Shown here: positions 18,829-28,700 of the stretch, one piece after another
Layout: each line of letters begins with the position of its first letter
How positions within the stretch are numbered: the first letter of the stretch is position 1
NCBI GenBank assembly: GCA_935421135.1
Contig: OW285191.1
Span: 4,131,219 to 4,195,218, forward strand
Direction of reading: 5' to 3'
DNA: 64,000 nucleotides
From: Bugulina stolonifera
Taxonomy: Eukaryota > Bryozoa > Gymnolaemata > Cheilostomatida > Bugulidae
Translations under genes and position numbers: made by a program
Notes under the pieces: generated by a model
Told to the model about the DNA's origin: nothing
Database searches by the model: none
Seen by the model: the letters and a program-made list of their open reading frames with translations, nothing else

Positions 18829-19543
18829 GTCCCACCCCAGTGGAACTCGGAATGGGCGGCGGGCCGCTGCCTAGTCGCTTGGCCCGGTGGATACGGGGCA
18901 CCGGCGTCGCCTCCACGTGTACGGTCGGCGCCGCACGCAACGTGGGCGGACGCGGCTTGACCGCCTCAAACGATTGGTCGTTCGGGTGAGTGGGGGTTGC
19001 GGGGTGGGGAGGGTGGGCGGCGGTGGAGGAGGGGTGGCGGTGATGACGGTGATGGCGGCGGCGGCGGCGGCGGCGGTGGTGGTGGTGGTGGCGGCGGCGG
19101 CGGCGGTGGCGGTGGTGGTGGTGGCGGCGGTGGTGGTGGTGGCGGTGGTGGCGGCGGCGGCGGTGGCGGCGACGGTGGTGAGGGCGGTGGTGGCGGCGGC
19201 GGCGGCGGTGGTGAGGGCGGCGGTGGCGGCGGCGGCGACGGCGGTGGCGCGGACGGGACGAGGGCGGTGGCGGGGAGGAGGGAGGAGTGGGAGGTGGGGG
19301 AGGGGGAGGGGAGGAGGGTGGGAAGGAGGAAGGGAAGGGGTCGTGGCCGGGTTCGGGGTCAAGTGTGCAAATGTTTTTTCGACCAATCAGAAGGGGGGAT
19401 TTTGGGGTGACCTTGGCAAGGTCGTGTGCAAAATTTTTGTGCTCTTCTGTGATTGGTTGAAATCGGAAATACCGGCTTGTGATTGGTTGAAAACAGGGGT
19501 CAATGAGTGCGTGTCTGTCTAGAAGTGCACTGACTATACTACT
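18824..19543 (-). repeat. Polinton right terminal inverted repeat (720 bp)
   Basis: Reverse complement of 8664-9383. It ends ...GACTATACTACT at 19543 and is followed directly by the target duplication ATAATA. The GGN-rich tract is at about 19017-19270. Confidence 0.96.
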
Positions 19544-19549
19544 ATAATA

Positions 19550-19862
19550 GATGTGTCTTTCTTGAGATCCAAGCATGAACTGAGACAATGAACACAAAAA
19601 CAATGTGCTTTATACAGTATAAGAATTTCCGGAGGAAGTTCGGTAAACAGGCCGACGTAGTGTCGTAAAAAGACGACGTAGTGTCGTCCGGAAATTGCGC
19701 AACAAGATAATGGCCGGAAGCTCGATGGCCGACCCAAAATAGGTCAGGTACAACAAAAGATGCTTAAAATCATCCAAATCATGTACAAAATCAATGTCAG
19801 GCAATTCTGAGAGGTCGGCCCTCTTTACATGGGTATAAAAAGGACATAATTGCTCAGTAATG
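19550..19862 (-). mobile_element. LTR-like repeat, 5' part, split by the Polinton
   Basis: On the minus strand this matches the first half of 31255-31795. Shared blocks are ATGTAAAGAGG, CCGACCTCTCAGAAT, TTGGGTCGGCC, CATTGTCTCAGT and AAGACACATCTAT. It contains a TATA-like box (ACTGTATAAAG) and ends at the Polinton insertion point, continuing at 8657 downward. Confidence 0.85.
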
Positions 19863-20089
19863 CACATTATAGGTATATAAGTGGTATGTAATTACAAATG
19901 TATGGTCAAAACATGCATAACAATGTAGGTATGAGTCAATAGGTGACTAAGTGCAAAATGCCAGAGGCTAGATAAGTAGAGCTGTGACAACTACTAGGCA
20001 CTGAAGGTGCTATAAGGTCCATCAGGCGAGCTGAGGTCGTATAGGCAAATGTCCTGACCATTACAGTATAATCTACTATTGTGTCCGTC

Positions 20090-20960
20090 TGCACAACATA
20101 CAGGCCAGAGTACGGGGGGGGGGGGGGGGGGGGGAAAGAGAGAGAGTCAGAACCGGCTGACCAAGCAAGAGAGGGCTAGGGCTAGAAAGAGTGATAAGGT
20201 CCAGCCCGGCACACTGTATACACACGGCACAGGAATTAACAGTTGCTAAATACGTGATAAGAAACGTATTTACATGTATGTGGAGGTTGAGGTTGAGGTT
20301 GAGGTTGAGGTTGAGGTTGAGGTTGAGGTTGAGGTTGAGGTTTGAGATAAGGGCGGACAACTTACAAAATGAAGAGGAGACAACTCTTATTTTTTGAAGA
20401 TTCGCAAAGTATTCGTTACATATACAAAGTTTCTTATCACGTATTTAATGAATGTTAATGCCTCCACGGCAAGGTAGTGGAATAACTAGGAGAGATTACC
20501 AGGGCTCGAAGGTGCCGCCGGAGTCCTCAGAGTCAGCGCGAGACCCAGTGGTTTGGGATCGAATCCTACAGCTACATGTAGATAGAAATAGCCGGAGTCA
20601 AATCTACAGCTGTGGGAATCGGTTGGACTGTTGGGTCCTAGAACTAGTCATAGGATTGCACTTGGAAAGATCCAAGCCAGAGATGGGCTTGTCTGATACC
20701 CTACTGTTAGCAGTAAACAGTAAGAGATTATACACTATACAGTGCAGTAAGATAACGTTATTGGACAACAGCCTACAGACAGCTGAAGTTTAAAAGTGAA
20801 AATTGAGCTACAGCTGCTTGTACACTAAATCTAGTTCCGGCCTGAGGTACTGACACATAAGGGATCCGAGTCAAAGTTGGTGCACAAGGATTCGGATTAC
20901 AGGCATAATCAAAGAAAAGAACATTTATTGTACAGATTTGAATCTACATTACATGCATGG
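20090..20960 (+). repeat. dispersed composite repeat, copy 1, with tRNA-like B box
   Basis: Direct relative of 23565-24140: shared ACATACAGGCCAG, GGCTGACCAAGCAAGA, GGGCTAGGGCTAGA, CTGATACCCTACTGTTAGCA, ACAGTAAGAGATT and GCAGTAAGATAAC. It contains an 18-G tract near 20117-20134 and a B-box-like GGATCGAATCC at 20556-20566. It is interrupted by the small inverted-repeat element at 20248-20446. Confidence 0.75.
20248..20446. mobile_element. 199-bp MITE with 18-bp terminal inverted repeats
   Basis: The termini are AAATACGTGATAAGAAAC and its exact inverse (20429-20446). The element interrupts the composite repeat, since the second copy at 23565 lacks it. The flanks read TAAATACGTG...CACGTATTTA, consistent with a TA target duplication. 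A 10-fold GAGGTT hexamer array (about 20281-20341) fills the centre. No coding capacity. Confidence 0.75.
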
Positions 20961-21755
20961 CCTGGATGGTATACATGTATGAAGTGCTGCTAGGATCAAC
21001 CTGAACAGACATGTGCTTCAACGGATTTCATAAACCCTGAGTAAGGTGCAGAACTTGAGAAATTTGAGATAGCCTTTGTTCTATGCCCAGACTGAAGCAC
21101 GCAAAGCTGTCTGCTCTGTATATTATTGGTTGACAGTATCATATAATAAGAATATTGATATATTTCCTATTGACTCATCATTAACACTTTTATAATATCA
21201 GCGTAACCGCTTAGTCCCTTCGCATGGGACTTGGGAGATAATTCTACAATTTTAGACTGAAATGTTCGGAGTTGTCTTCAAGTGAATTTTTAAAATTTAA
21301 AATTACAGATAATATGTAATTACTACTGAGCTCCCAAACATGGTTGGATGTATAGGTTACCCAGCCTGTTAGTACTACTGTTTATGAGTACCATGTTGTG
21401 CCCAAGAATTACACATCATTGTATCGTACACTACAAACATGGATAACACTATAAACATTAATATGTTGTTGTAGTGTCAGCATCTATTTATGCTGAAAAT
21501 TATCTTAAAACATTCGTCGGACAGATTCATGCCATGTGTACATACCTACATGCATGTGCAATACAGGAGCATTTTGTATAATCAGTTTCTATGGAAGTAT
21601 AACCATAGAATACTGTAATGTTTTTGAGTATAGTTACATACGAGTGCCGATAGGCCACTGGTATGGGAAGGGCTTAGACGGTGGTAGAGGATGACCAAGT
21701 GACCTTACACACATTACATAAAAGAGTGAACAGTTATTAGATGCTTTTATTATTT
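20961..21755. other. intergenic DNA, no gene seen
   Basis: AT-rich sequence with scattered ACATGTA words. One GGAGTTGTC word occurs at 21268-21276. I see no exon or complete repeat that I can support. Confidence 0.5.
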
Positions 21756-21759
21756 TATA

Positions 21760-22320
21760 TCTGACGTAGGCCGATGCCAAGACTCATTGAAGAGCTCAGG
21801 ACCGACGTAGGTCCTGTAGACTTTATACTCCAGAGGAGTGCAATGAAAGATCTGGTATTCTAGGATCTTAAGCCCGACGCTAGATTCATATAGAACCCGG
21901 GATCGACCTAAGTCGTAGAAGTGGTGTAGAGATATGCTTATAGGAGGATGGGGATGAACTCGAGCCGTATGGATCTATGGATCCGCCGGTGGAGTTACCC
22001 GCCTACAAGAGAAAGCCTCTATAGGTTTGAGTTAGGAGATGTTGCTTTATTAGAGCGCAATCAACAACTGATTTCATACAGAAAATATGCTGTCTTATAT
22101 ACTAGTTCTACTTCCGGCAAAAAGAGCCCGGTATGGTATTGGCCGGCCGGTATGGTATCGGGTCCGGAACTGATGCAACAACATGGATGGTTCCGCCCGA
22201 CGTCGGCCACAAAAAGGGTCGGCCTTGGCACAAAAAGTGCTTATAATAGTCCAAAACATAAAGTATATAAGCATGAGCCTATTCCAAGATATCGGCCTTA
22301 AAAAGTACATGGTAAAGGAC
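21760..22320 (-). mobile_element. solo-LTR-like repeat, diverged relative of the 31255 family
   Basis: Read on the minus strand: AAGGCCGA...GGCCGACGTCGG, CATGTTGTTGCA, a TATA box (TATATAAGACAGC, about 22089-22100), a polyadenylation signal (CTAATAAAGCAACATC, about 22045-22052) and a GTCGG-rich end. The order and several words match the intact repeat at 31255-31795. Promoter plus polyadenylation signal in about 560 bp, with no gag or pol around, fits a solo LTR. Confidence 0.6.
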
Positions 22321-23255
22321 TCTATTTAATATAAGCAAACAGGAGAAGATAATTGCTAACAATATGTGGGAAAAACCAAGTTGTAATTCCAATAGTCTGA
22401 TTGACAGGTTATAATAGTAAAGCACACGATAGCAGTTGATTAAGGTATAATGTAGTATGCATGTATAATAATTGTGTAAGGTAAGACAACATGCGTGAAT
22501 GGATAATATGGATAATATGGATAAGTGTGTACATGCATAATAATGTCAGTGTACAATGTTAATGTTAGTGTGGTTAGCCCAGGGAGGCCATTGCCACGGA
22601 GGCTGTTTCACCTCAATACTATTACTATCTCAATATACATGTAACACGCACAAGTCCTGAATGTATTACATAGTCTATGTTTGGGAAACTTGGGACGTCA
22701 CTATAATTCACCAATCCCGGCGTCTACCAAGTCTTGGCAGTTATTGAGATCGTCTGAACGGCTGTCGTCTGTCTGTCTATTGCAATTACATGTACAAGGT
22801 GATAAACCTAAAATCACATGTCATTGTATTATCTCCAAGTGGAAAAGAGGTACTGTATTACCTATTGACATACAATTTATATAATTATATACATAGTCAT
22901 TTTACATGTACATGTACATAACATACACCCAATGCTAGAATTATGGATCCATGTTATGTAGGGTAGTTTGTTACTATTGTACCTAGTACAATGGAACAAG
23001 GAAGTAAAATACAAGCTGACTATAGCTAGTTATTTTACGTTGTTAGTTACTAGTAGCTAGTACATTGTGCCATGTAATCTTAATAGCAAGCTTGGACTCC
23101 TTCATGAAGGTAGGCAATTTTCCAACACATTATTGTCGTAACGTCATTGTATGCCAATATTGCAATACAATATACAATCATGTACCTGTGTATTACTATT
23201 ACTAGTGAGTAAAAGCCTACTGCTAATAATCTCAGGTAGCAACAGATCTGCATCT
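22321..23255. other. intergenic DNA, no gene seen
   Basis: AT-rich, with short direct repeats (GGATAATATGGATAATATGG near 22500). A small open frame at 22681-22884 has no recognisable protein features. Confidence 0.5.
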
Positions 23256-23259
23256 TTTT

Positions 23260-23446
23260 TACTTTTAAGGGGGGGGGGGGGGGGATGGGGTTAGGTGCTT
23301 GCCAATGGCAAAGTAACTAAAGTAGCACAGGTGCATTATAAGGTTGAATGACCTTCCTAACACCACTAATGACCTTTATGGGAATCGAACCTGGATCTCT
23401 TGCATGAAAGTCCAGAACTCTAACCACTAGGCCACAGTTGACCCCA
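23260..23446 (-). mobile_element. tRNA-derived SINE (degenerate)
   Basis: On the minus strand there is an A box (TGGCCTAGTGGTTAGAGTTC, 23415-23434) and, about 30 bases later, a B box (AGGTTCGATTCCC, near 23380-23392): the two parts of a polymerase III promoter with tRNA spacing. The anticodon and acceptor stems do not pair well, so this is a tRNA-related SINE head, not a tRNA gene. The body ends in a long C tract (G on the plus strand, about 23270-23284). Confidence 0.75.
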
Positions 23447-23564
23447 CTATCACTAGTGAGTAATAATACATAAACTGTACTAGTGTAACCATGCTTGCCA
23501 AGTTACTGCCATTCTACATACATTTAGAGGGGTTGGGGCATTTGGAACGGCAGGGTAGCTGAGG

Positions 23565-24140
23565 CGCAGCCGTGCTACATACAGGCCAGGGTACAGGGGA
23601 GTTAGAACTGGCTGACCAAGCAAGAAGGGGCTAGGGCTAGAGAGTAGAAACACTTAGGAAGGACACCCGGGGTCCGAGGGTGCCGTCAAAGCGCTCAAAG
23701 TCGTGGCTCAAGACCTGGAGGTGTGGGTTCGACTCCTATAGCTACTGTAGGTGAACTAGCAGGAGCCATCAAACCTACAGCCATGGGGAGCGGCTGAACT
23801 GTTGGGTCCTTGTACTAGTAATAGACTGTGCCTGGGAAGACCCAGGTCAGGGATGAGTGCCTGATACCCTACTGTTAGCAGTAGACAGTAAGAGATTGTA
23901 TGAGTTCAGTGCAGTAAGATAACTTTATTAAACAACAACCTAAAAACAACTGAAGTCACAATGCAAAATTTAGCTCCTTATATATGAACTCTGGTTCTGG
24001 TCCGGGGTCAAGAGGTCAACCAGTACATCAGCTCCGTCTCGAACTAAAAGTGGTCCTAGCTATGATCAGTACAACAAGGACTCGGATCATAAGCATAAAG
24101 GGAAATGATAACAACATTAGGAGTATACTCAAAGGTGTAC
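23565..24140 (+). repeat. dispersed composite repeat, copy 2, with tRNA-like B box
   Basis: Second copy of the 20090-20960 repeat, uninterrupted. It contains a stretch resembling the inner part of a tRNA (AAAGCGCTCAAAG ... GACCTGGAGGTGTGGGTTCG) with a B box at 23726-23736, which suggests a SINE head within it. The minus strand reads TTTAATAAAGTTATC near 23925, a possible polyadenylation signal of an antisense LTR. The class is not certain. Confidence 0.7.
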
Positions 24141-25735
24141 AAAAACATAATATAATACAATGTAATGTAACGACATGTCAATAATGTTCACAAAATCGTG
24201 CATGGCCTTATATAGGTAGTGGTTGATCCAGGTAAGTTGGTCTTCTGTGACTTCTAGGTTGAGAATTAGTCAGCTTCAGGATTGAGATACTGTAGATTTT
24301 GTGCTGGTCTGAGTCTGTACTGCAGGTCACAACAAATAAGTGTATACAATACTAATTGTCAAAGTTGTCTAATCTTAGCAGGTTGCGAGAAGCTTTGCCG
24401 TTGAAATGTGCTTTCTAACGTCAATCACTCTCCATCAACCACAGAAATATCTCACTTACACCATAGCAGTGTTCTGGATGGACTTCTTTAGTAACTGGGG
24501 TTAGGAAACACCATTACTTTGCTCATTGGGGATTATATTTATTGGATTACTTAGCTTTTACATGTATGTTAGTAGCCATAAATTTAGTAAACATTCGGAG
24601 GAAATAGGAATGTTTCCAGCAAAGTGGGAGTAGGGTTTCAAAACCTAGGGTGTCACACCTAAATTGGGAGACTTAGCAAGTACGAGTCTTACATAATAAT
24701 TGTTCCATCACTGTTCTCTACTGTAATAGTTTTTTATTGTGATAAAAAAATTATATTCAGCATATTTAGCCTGTGTAATGTACAGTATATAATAATTGCA
24801 GCTACATGTATATTTCATGAAGTCTAATTTGACTGATAGTATGATGTACAGTATAAACCTGAAGTTATCATTTAGACTACAGAAGAAGATAAATGTTGCT
24901 ACCTACTCTGTACCTTCTGTTTTCCTACAGTCAGTATTTAGCTCAATTTGTCTGAGTATGAAATAATTATATAACTGTCCTAGTCCACAGCATCACATCT
25001 TGTTAGAGAAAATTAAAATTTCACATTTTACTTGAGAAGTAATCCTCTCCATCCATTACCTGTTGTGGCAGGTTTATTGATGAAGTATTGAAAGGGCAAC
25101 TCCCAAATATAATATTTCCGCCAACAGAGATAGCTCTAAATTATGCATAGCTTACATGCATGTATTATTTATATACATTGTACATACCTTCATTGCCCAA
25201 TGCAATACTGACAATGTTTCCAGCAGCCTGCAGCAGACTAAGAAATAGTTGATTTTAGAAATACATTGTACACACTATATTCATGTTTATGGCACTATAG
25301 AAGCTGATGGATAAAGCTCATACTTCGTACAAAAAATTTATGGAGTAGTAGGAATTATATAAATGCCCATGTAGTAGGTCTGAAAAGTGTCTGTAATAGC
25401 AATAGTCTATAGATTATTTTTAAAACTATTAAAAAAATTATTTTTGCTCATTCTTGTATTATATTGTACAGTAATTTTTGATTACAATAGGATTAGCTGG
25501 ATGATACTGCTATAGTTAGTGTATTTTAGATTCGTAACTGTTTCTTCTACAGAGATTAACATGTACAAAAGCATGGGCATGAGACCACACACTTAGCTAG
25601 AAAGTTGATGATAAATCAACCATAAACAAGAAATGAAGGTAATCCTATGCTCTGTATCAACAATACATACATGTACATGTATAACAGCTTCCTAAATATA
25701 ATTTACATGTATGTTGCTGTTTTCATTGCTTCAGA
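24141..25735. other. intergenic or 5' flank of the ankyrin-caspase gene
   Basis: AT-rich. No open frame of note on either strand. A good acceptor (TTTTCATTGCTTCAG) ends at 25735, only 24 bases before the start codon of the next gene. At least one untranslated 5' exon probably lies somewhere in this interval. Confidence 0.5.
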
Positions 25736-25759
25736 ATCAGTGACTTGACTTTGAAGAAA

Positions 25760-28700
25760 ATGGATGGGATTGGGTCTATACTGGACTCTATAAAAGCACT
25801 TTCAGCGAATTATAGAACTACACTTTTTCATGTCGCAGCTAGAGAAGGAAGAATAGACGTGTTGAAAGAATTATGCAAGCCTTCGCTACGCAATAACTCT
25901 GTAGTCTTAAAAAAAGATGAATCCTACAGAACACCTCTCCATCTGGCTAAGAATAAACATGTAGCAAAGTTACTGGTCGAATATGTACATCCATTGAAAC
26001 AAAGACAATTTATATTAGCCACAAAGAATTGGACACCCACTGCGTTACACAGCGCTGTTGAAGATGGTAGAATTGATGTAGTAGAATATTTATGCAGCAT
26101 TCAGTTTCCAGGTGATGAGTTAATTCTGGCAAGAGATGATTGTGGCTATACAGCATTACACTATGCTAAAAGCAAAGACATAGCCCAATTACTTGTTCAA
26201 TCGGTGAACGATCCTGTGCAGCAGCGGAACCTATTGCTGGCGACAGGTAGAAATCAGGTCACAGCTTTACACCTGGCTGCCGGGAAAAACAACATAGATA
26301 TGGTAAGATATCTATGTGAAGCGTCTAAGGGAGATCTTGATGTTCTTCTGGCCAAAGATGACAGTGGAGTGACAGCAGTGCATTACACAGCGTGTGTGGG
26401 CATAGCAAAACTGTTAGTTGAATATGTCGGACAATCCAGAGTAGAAGAGCTTATACTACCAGTGGGTTACTCTGGTTTCCATAGATTAGCCTCTGGTGGG
26501 CACACAGATGTTATTAGATATTTTTATGAGTTCTCTCTTCCAGATGATCTACTGTTACGGCAATCTGAGCTTGGAAGGACCGCATTGCATAACGTCAAAA
26601 ATGCAGAGACTGCCAAGTTGCTTGTAGAACACGTGAAGTTGGCCAATCGAAGACGTTTTGTGTTCTGTGTTAACAACCGTATGCAAACAGCACTACATTG
26701 CAGTGTTGAGTCAAACAAAGCAGATGTGGTTGAGTATTTATGTAACATTGACATCAGTGAAATTCCAGCTGATTATTGCGAAGAAGACAAGTGGGAAAAG
26801 GAAGCAGATGATGGTGATTACTGCATGAATGATCTGATCACTGCCCAGGATAGCAGGGGCAGAACGGCTTTACATGAAGTCCTTAGCGAATCTGTTGCTG
26901 AAATTCTAATCAGTGGTGTAAAACACCCACTTTCTTACATTACAGAAAACTTAGATAAAAAGGGTAACACACCACTGATGTTGGCAGCCGTTCGTTGCCC
27001 TGAAGCACTGGCCTATTTATTGGACTACATCGAAATGAATTTTGAAGATTCTACTAACATATTGAGACGGGAGTTTGAACGAACGAATGTGGATAACCAA
27101 AATATACTGCACATTACTTCATCTAGTGAAAAGATGCAAGCTACTTTTGACGTACTCGAACAGTTTATGGATTATATAACTGTTCGTGCAATCACGACCT
27201 ATGATGTGTACAATAACACCCCATTTAACTACATGGCCAGTAGGTTTGCGACAAAACACTTTGCCTCTTTCATCATAAAAATGTCGCTAGCATGTCGCCA
27301 GAGCATGCTCATAGTCAGTAATGTAAGAGATGTTGATTGTCTTCAAATAGTTGAGAGATCAAGTTTCTCCAAAGAGTTCTACCGAGAATCGGTTTTATGC
27401 GGAGAACATACTTGGTATGCTCAAACGTTATACTTGAATTCTGCCTATCAAATCCCTCAAGAATTTCCAAACTTCGACGAGAATATTTTAAGAGTAGTAA
27501 AGTACTCTTTAAATGAATACTCTCTCTTAGACTCAGCTTATACTATTTCCCACACATTATTCTCTAAGATGGTAGCACAATTTCTACCTCATGTTCTCTC
27601 ATTAAAGGCATCCAAAGATGGTAACGCTTCAACAAAGGTTAGTGATTAAAACGAAGCAAAAATAGCGTAAATATTGTTGTTTGCAAAAAATATTCTATGA
27701 TCGAGTGTTATTCCCATTTTGAAACATTCTCCCGTTCACACATATACGTATAGGCCTATTCAACCAACTGATATCCTTTAATACTCCTTGTTACCCAGGG
27801 TGCTGCTGCAGGTTCTCCTATACTATACATTGATGCAGATAGATTAGACACACGAGACCTGACAGCAACACAAAGCATGATCAACCAGTTGGATGTTCCT
27901 GAAAACCATGGTCTTCCCAAGGTACATGTACATGTATTCCTTGTTCCTTGAATGAGCTAAAAAGTCCTGTTAAGTAGTGGTAAGGTGACACAGAACCTCT
28001 AATAGGTACTGAACAAGAATATCAAACCAGTTACAGCGGACATCAAGCTAATTGTATATTTGATCAAAAATAATTGGTCAGTTGTTATGTACTGCATGGC
28101 TAATAAACTGCGTACGTCCGACTGGTTTAACAGAATTAATAGCGGCATTTCCTTCGCACAATGTCTGTTCCATCCACACTTATAAATGGACATCATCATG
28201 AAATCACTCACTAAATATACATTGTAGACATGTCTTGCAACTCATAATTCACCAAATGTGTCTATGTAACAGATCAGAGTTAAACTTATGTTGTCCCCGT
28301 GTTTTACAGACATCTACAGTGTACATGCCTTGTAGGTTGTGCTGGCTACACAGAATGGTGCTACTAGTACTCTCCTGAGACTAGTTCCTCCAGGACCTGA
28401 CTTCCTCCTTGTCTCAGTAGAATACATCTGTACTCCTCCTAACACGTAAGTCTCCCAGCCTCTAGCTAATCTTTTGAAAATTGAAGCTCACATTTTATCT
28501 TTTACATATAATGTTATATCTTATTAGTTTACAAAGCAGGTACAAGTCATACAGATGTTGCCACAATGTTTCAGACTGTTTGACACTGAAACTTGCCTGG
28601 ATGTAGGATCACTGGTAGACGATTTGAGAAGTGATAGAAAAGTGCGGAAAGTGGACGTCAACTCCACTCTGTGTAGGAAATTTCACAAATGCAAGAAGAA

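Larger units (their letters stand above)
8664..19543. mobile_element. Polinton/Maverick element, 10.88 kb, lacking a DNA polymerase gene
   Basis: A large self-synthesising-type DNA transposon (endogenous virus-like). The two 720-bp terminal inverted repeats are nearly identical and start with AGTAGTATAG. The 6-bp direct repeat ATAATA flanks the element exactly (8658-8663 and 19544-19549); 6 bp is the target-duplication size known for Polintons. Minus-strand genes, right to left: a 442-aa unrecognised protein, a membrane protein, packaging ATPase, two small proteins, chromodomain integrase, penton-like protein, a small basic protein, major capsid protein and protease. One short gene lies on the plus strand. 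Apart from starts that must be shifted to ATG, the frames are uninterrupted, which suggests a recent insertion. Most described Polintons are 15-20 kb and encode a protein-primed family-B polymerase. None is present here, and the space left of the protease holds a palindromic satellite. Confidence 0.95.

Noticed and set aside
23376..23446. Possible functional tRNA gene on the minus strand
   Set aside because: A and B boxes are present, but the anticodon and acceptor stems do not pair and a C-rich body follows. A degenerate SINE head fits better.
25745..25759. Upstream start of the ankyrin-caspase frame at 25745
   Set aside because: That codon is TTG. The first ATG is at 25760, close behind a splice acceptor at 25735.
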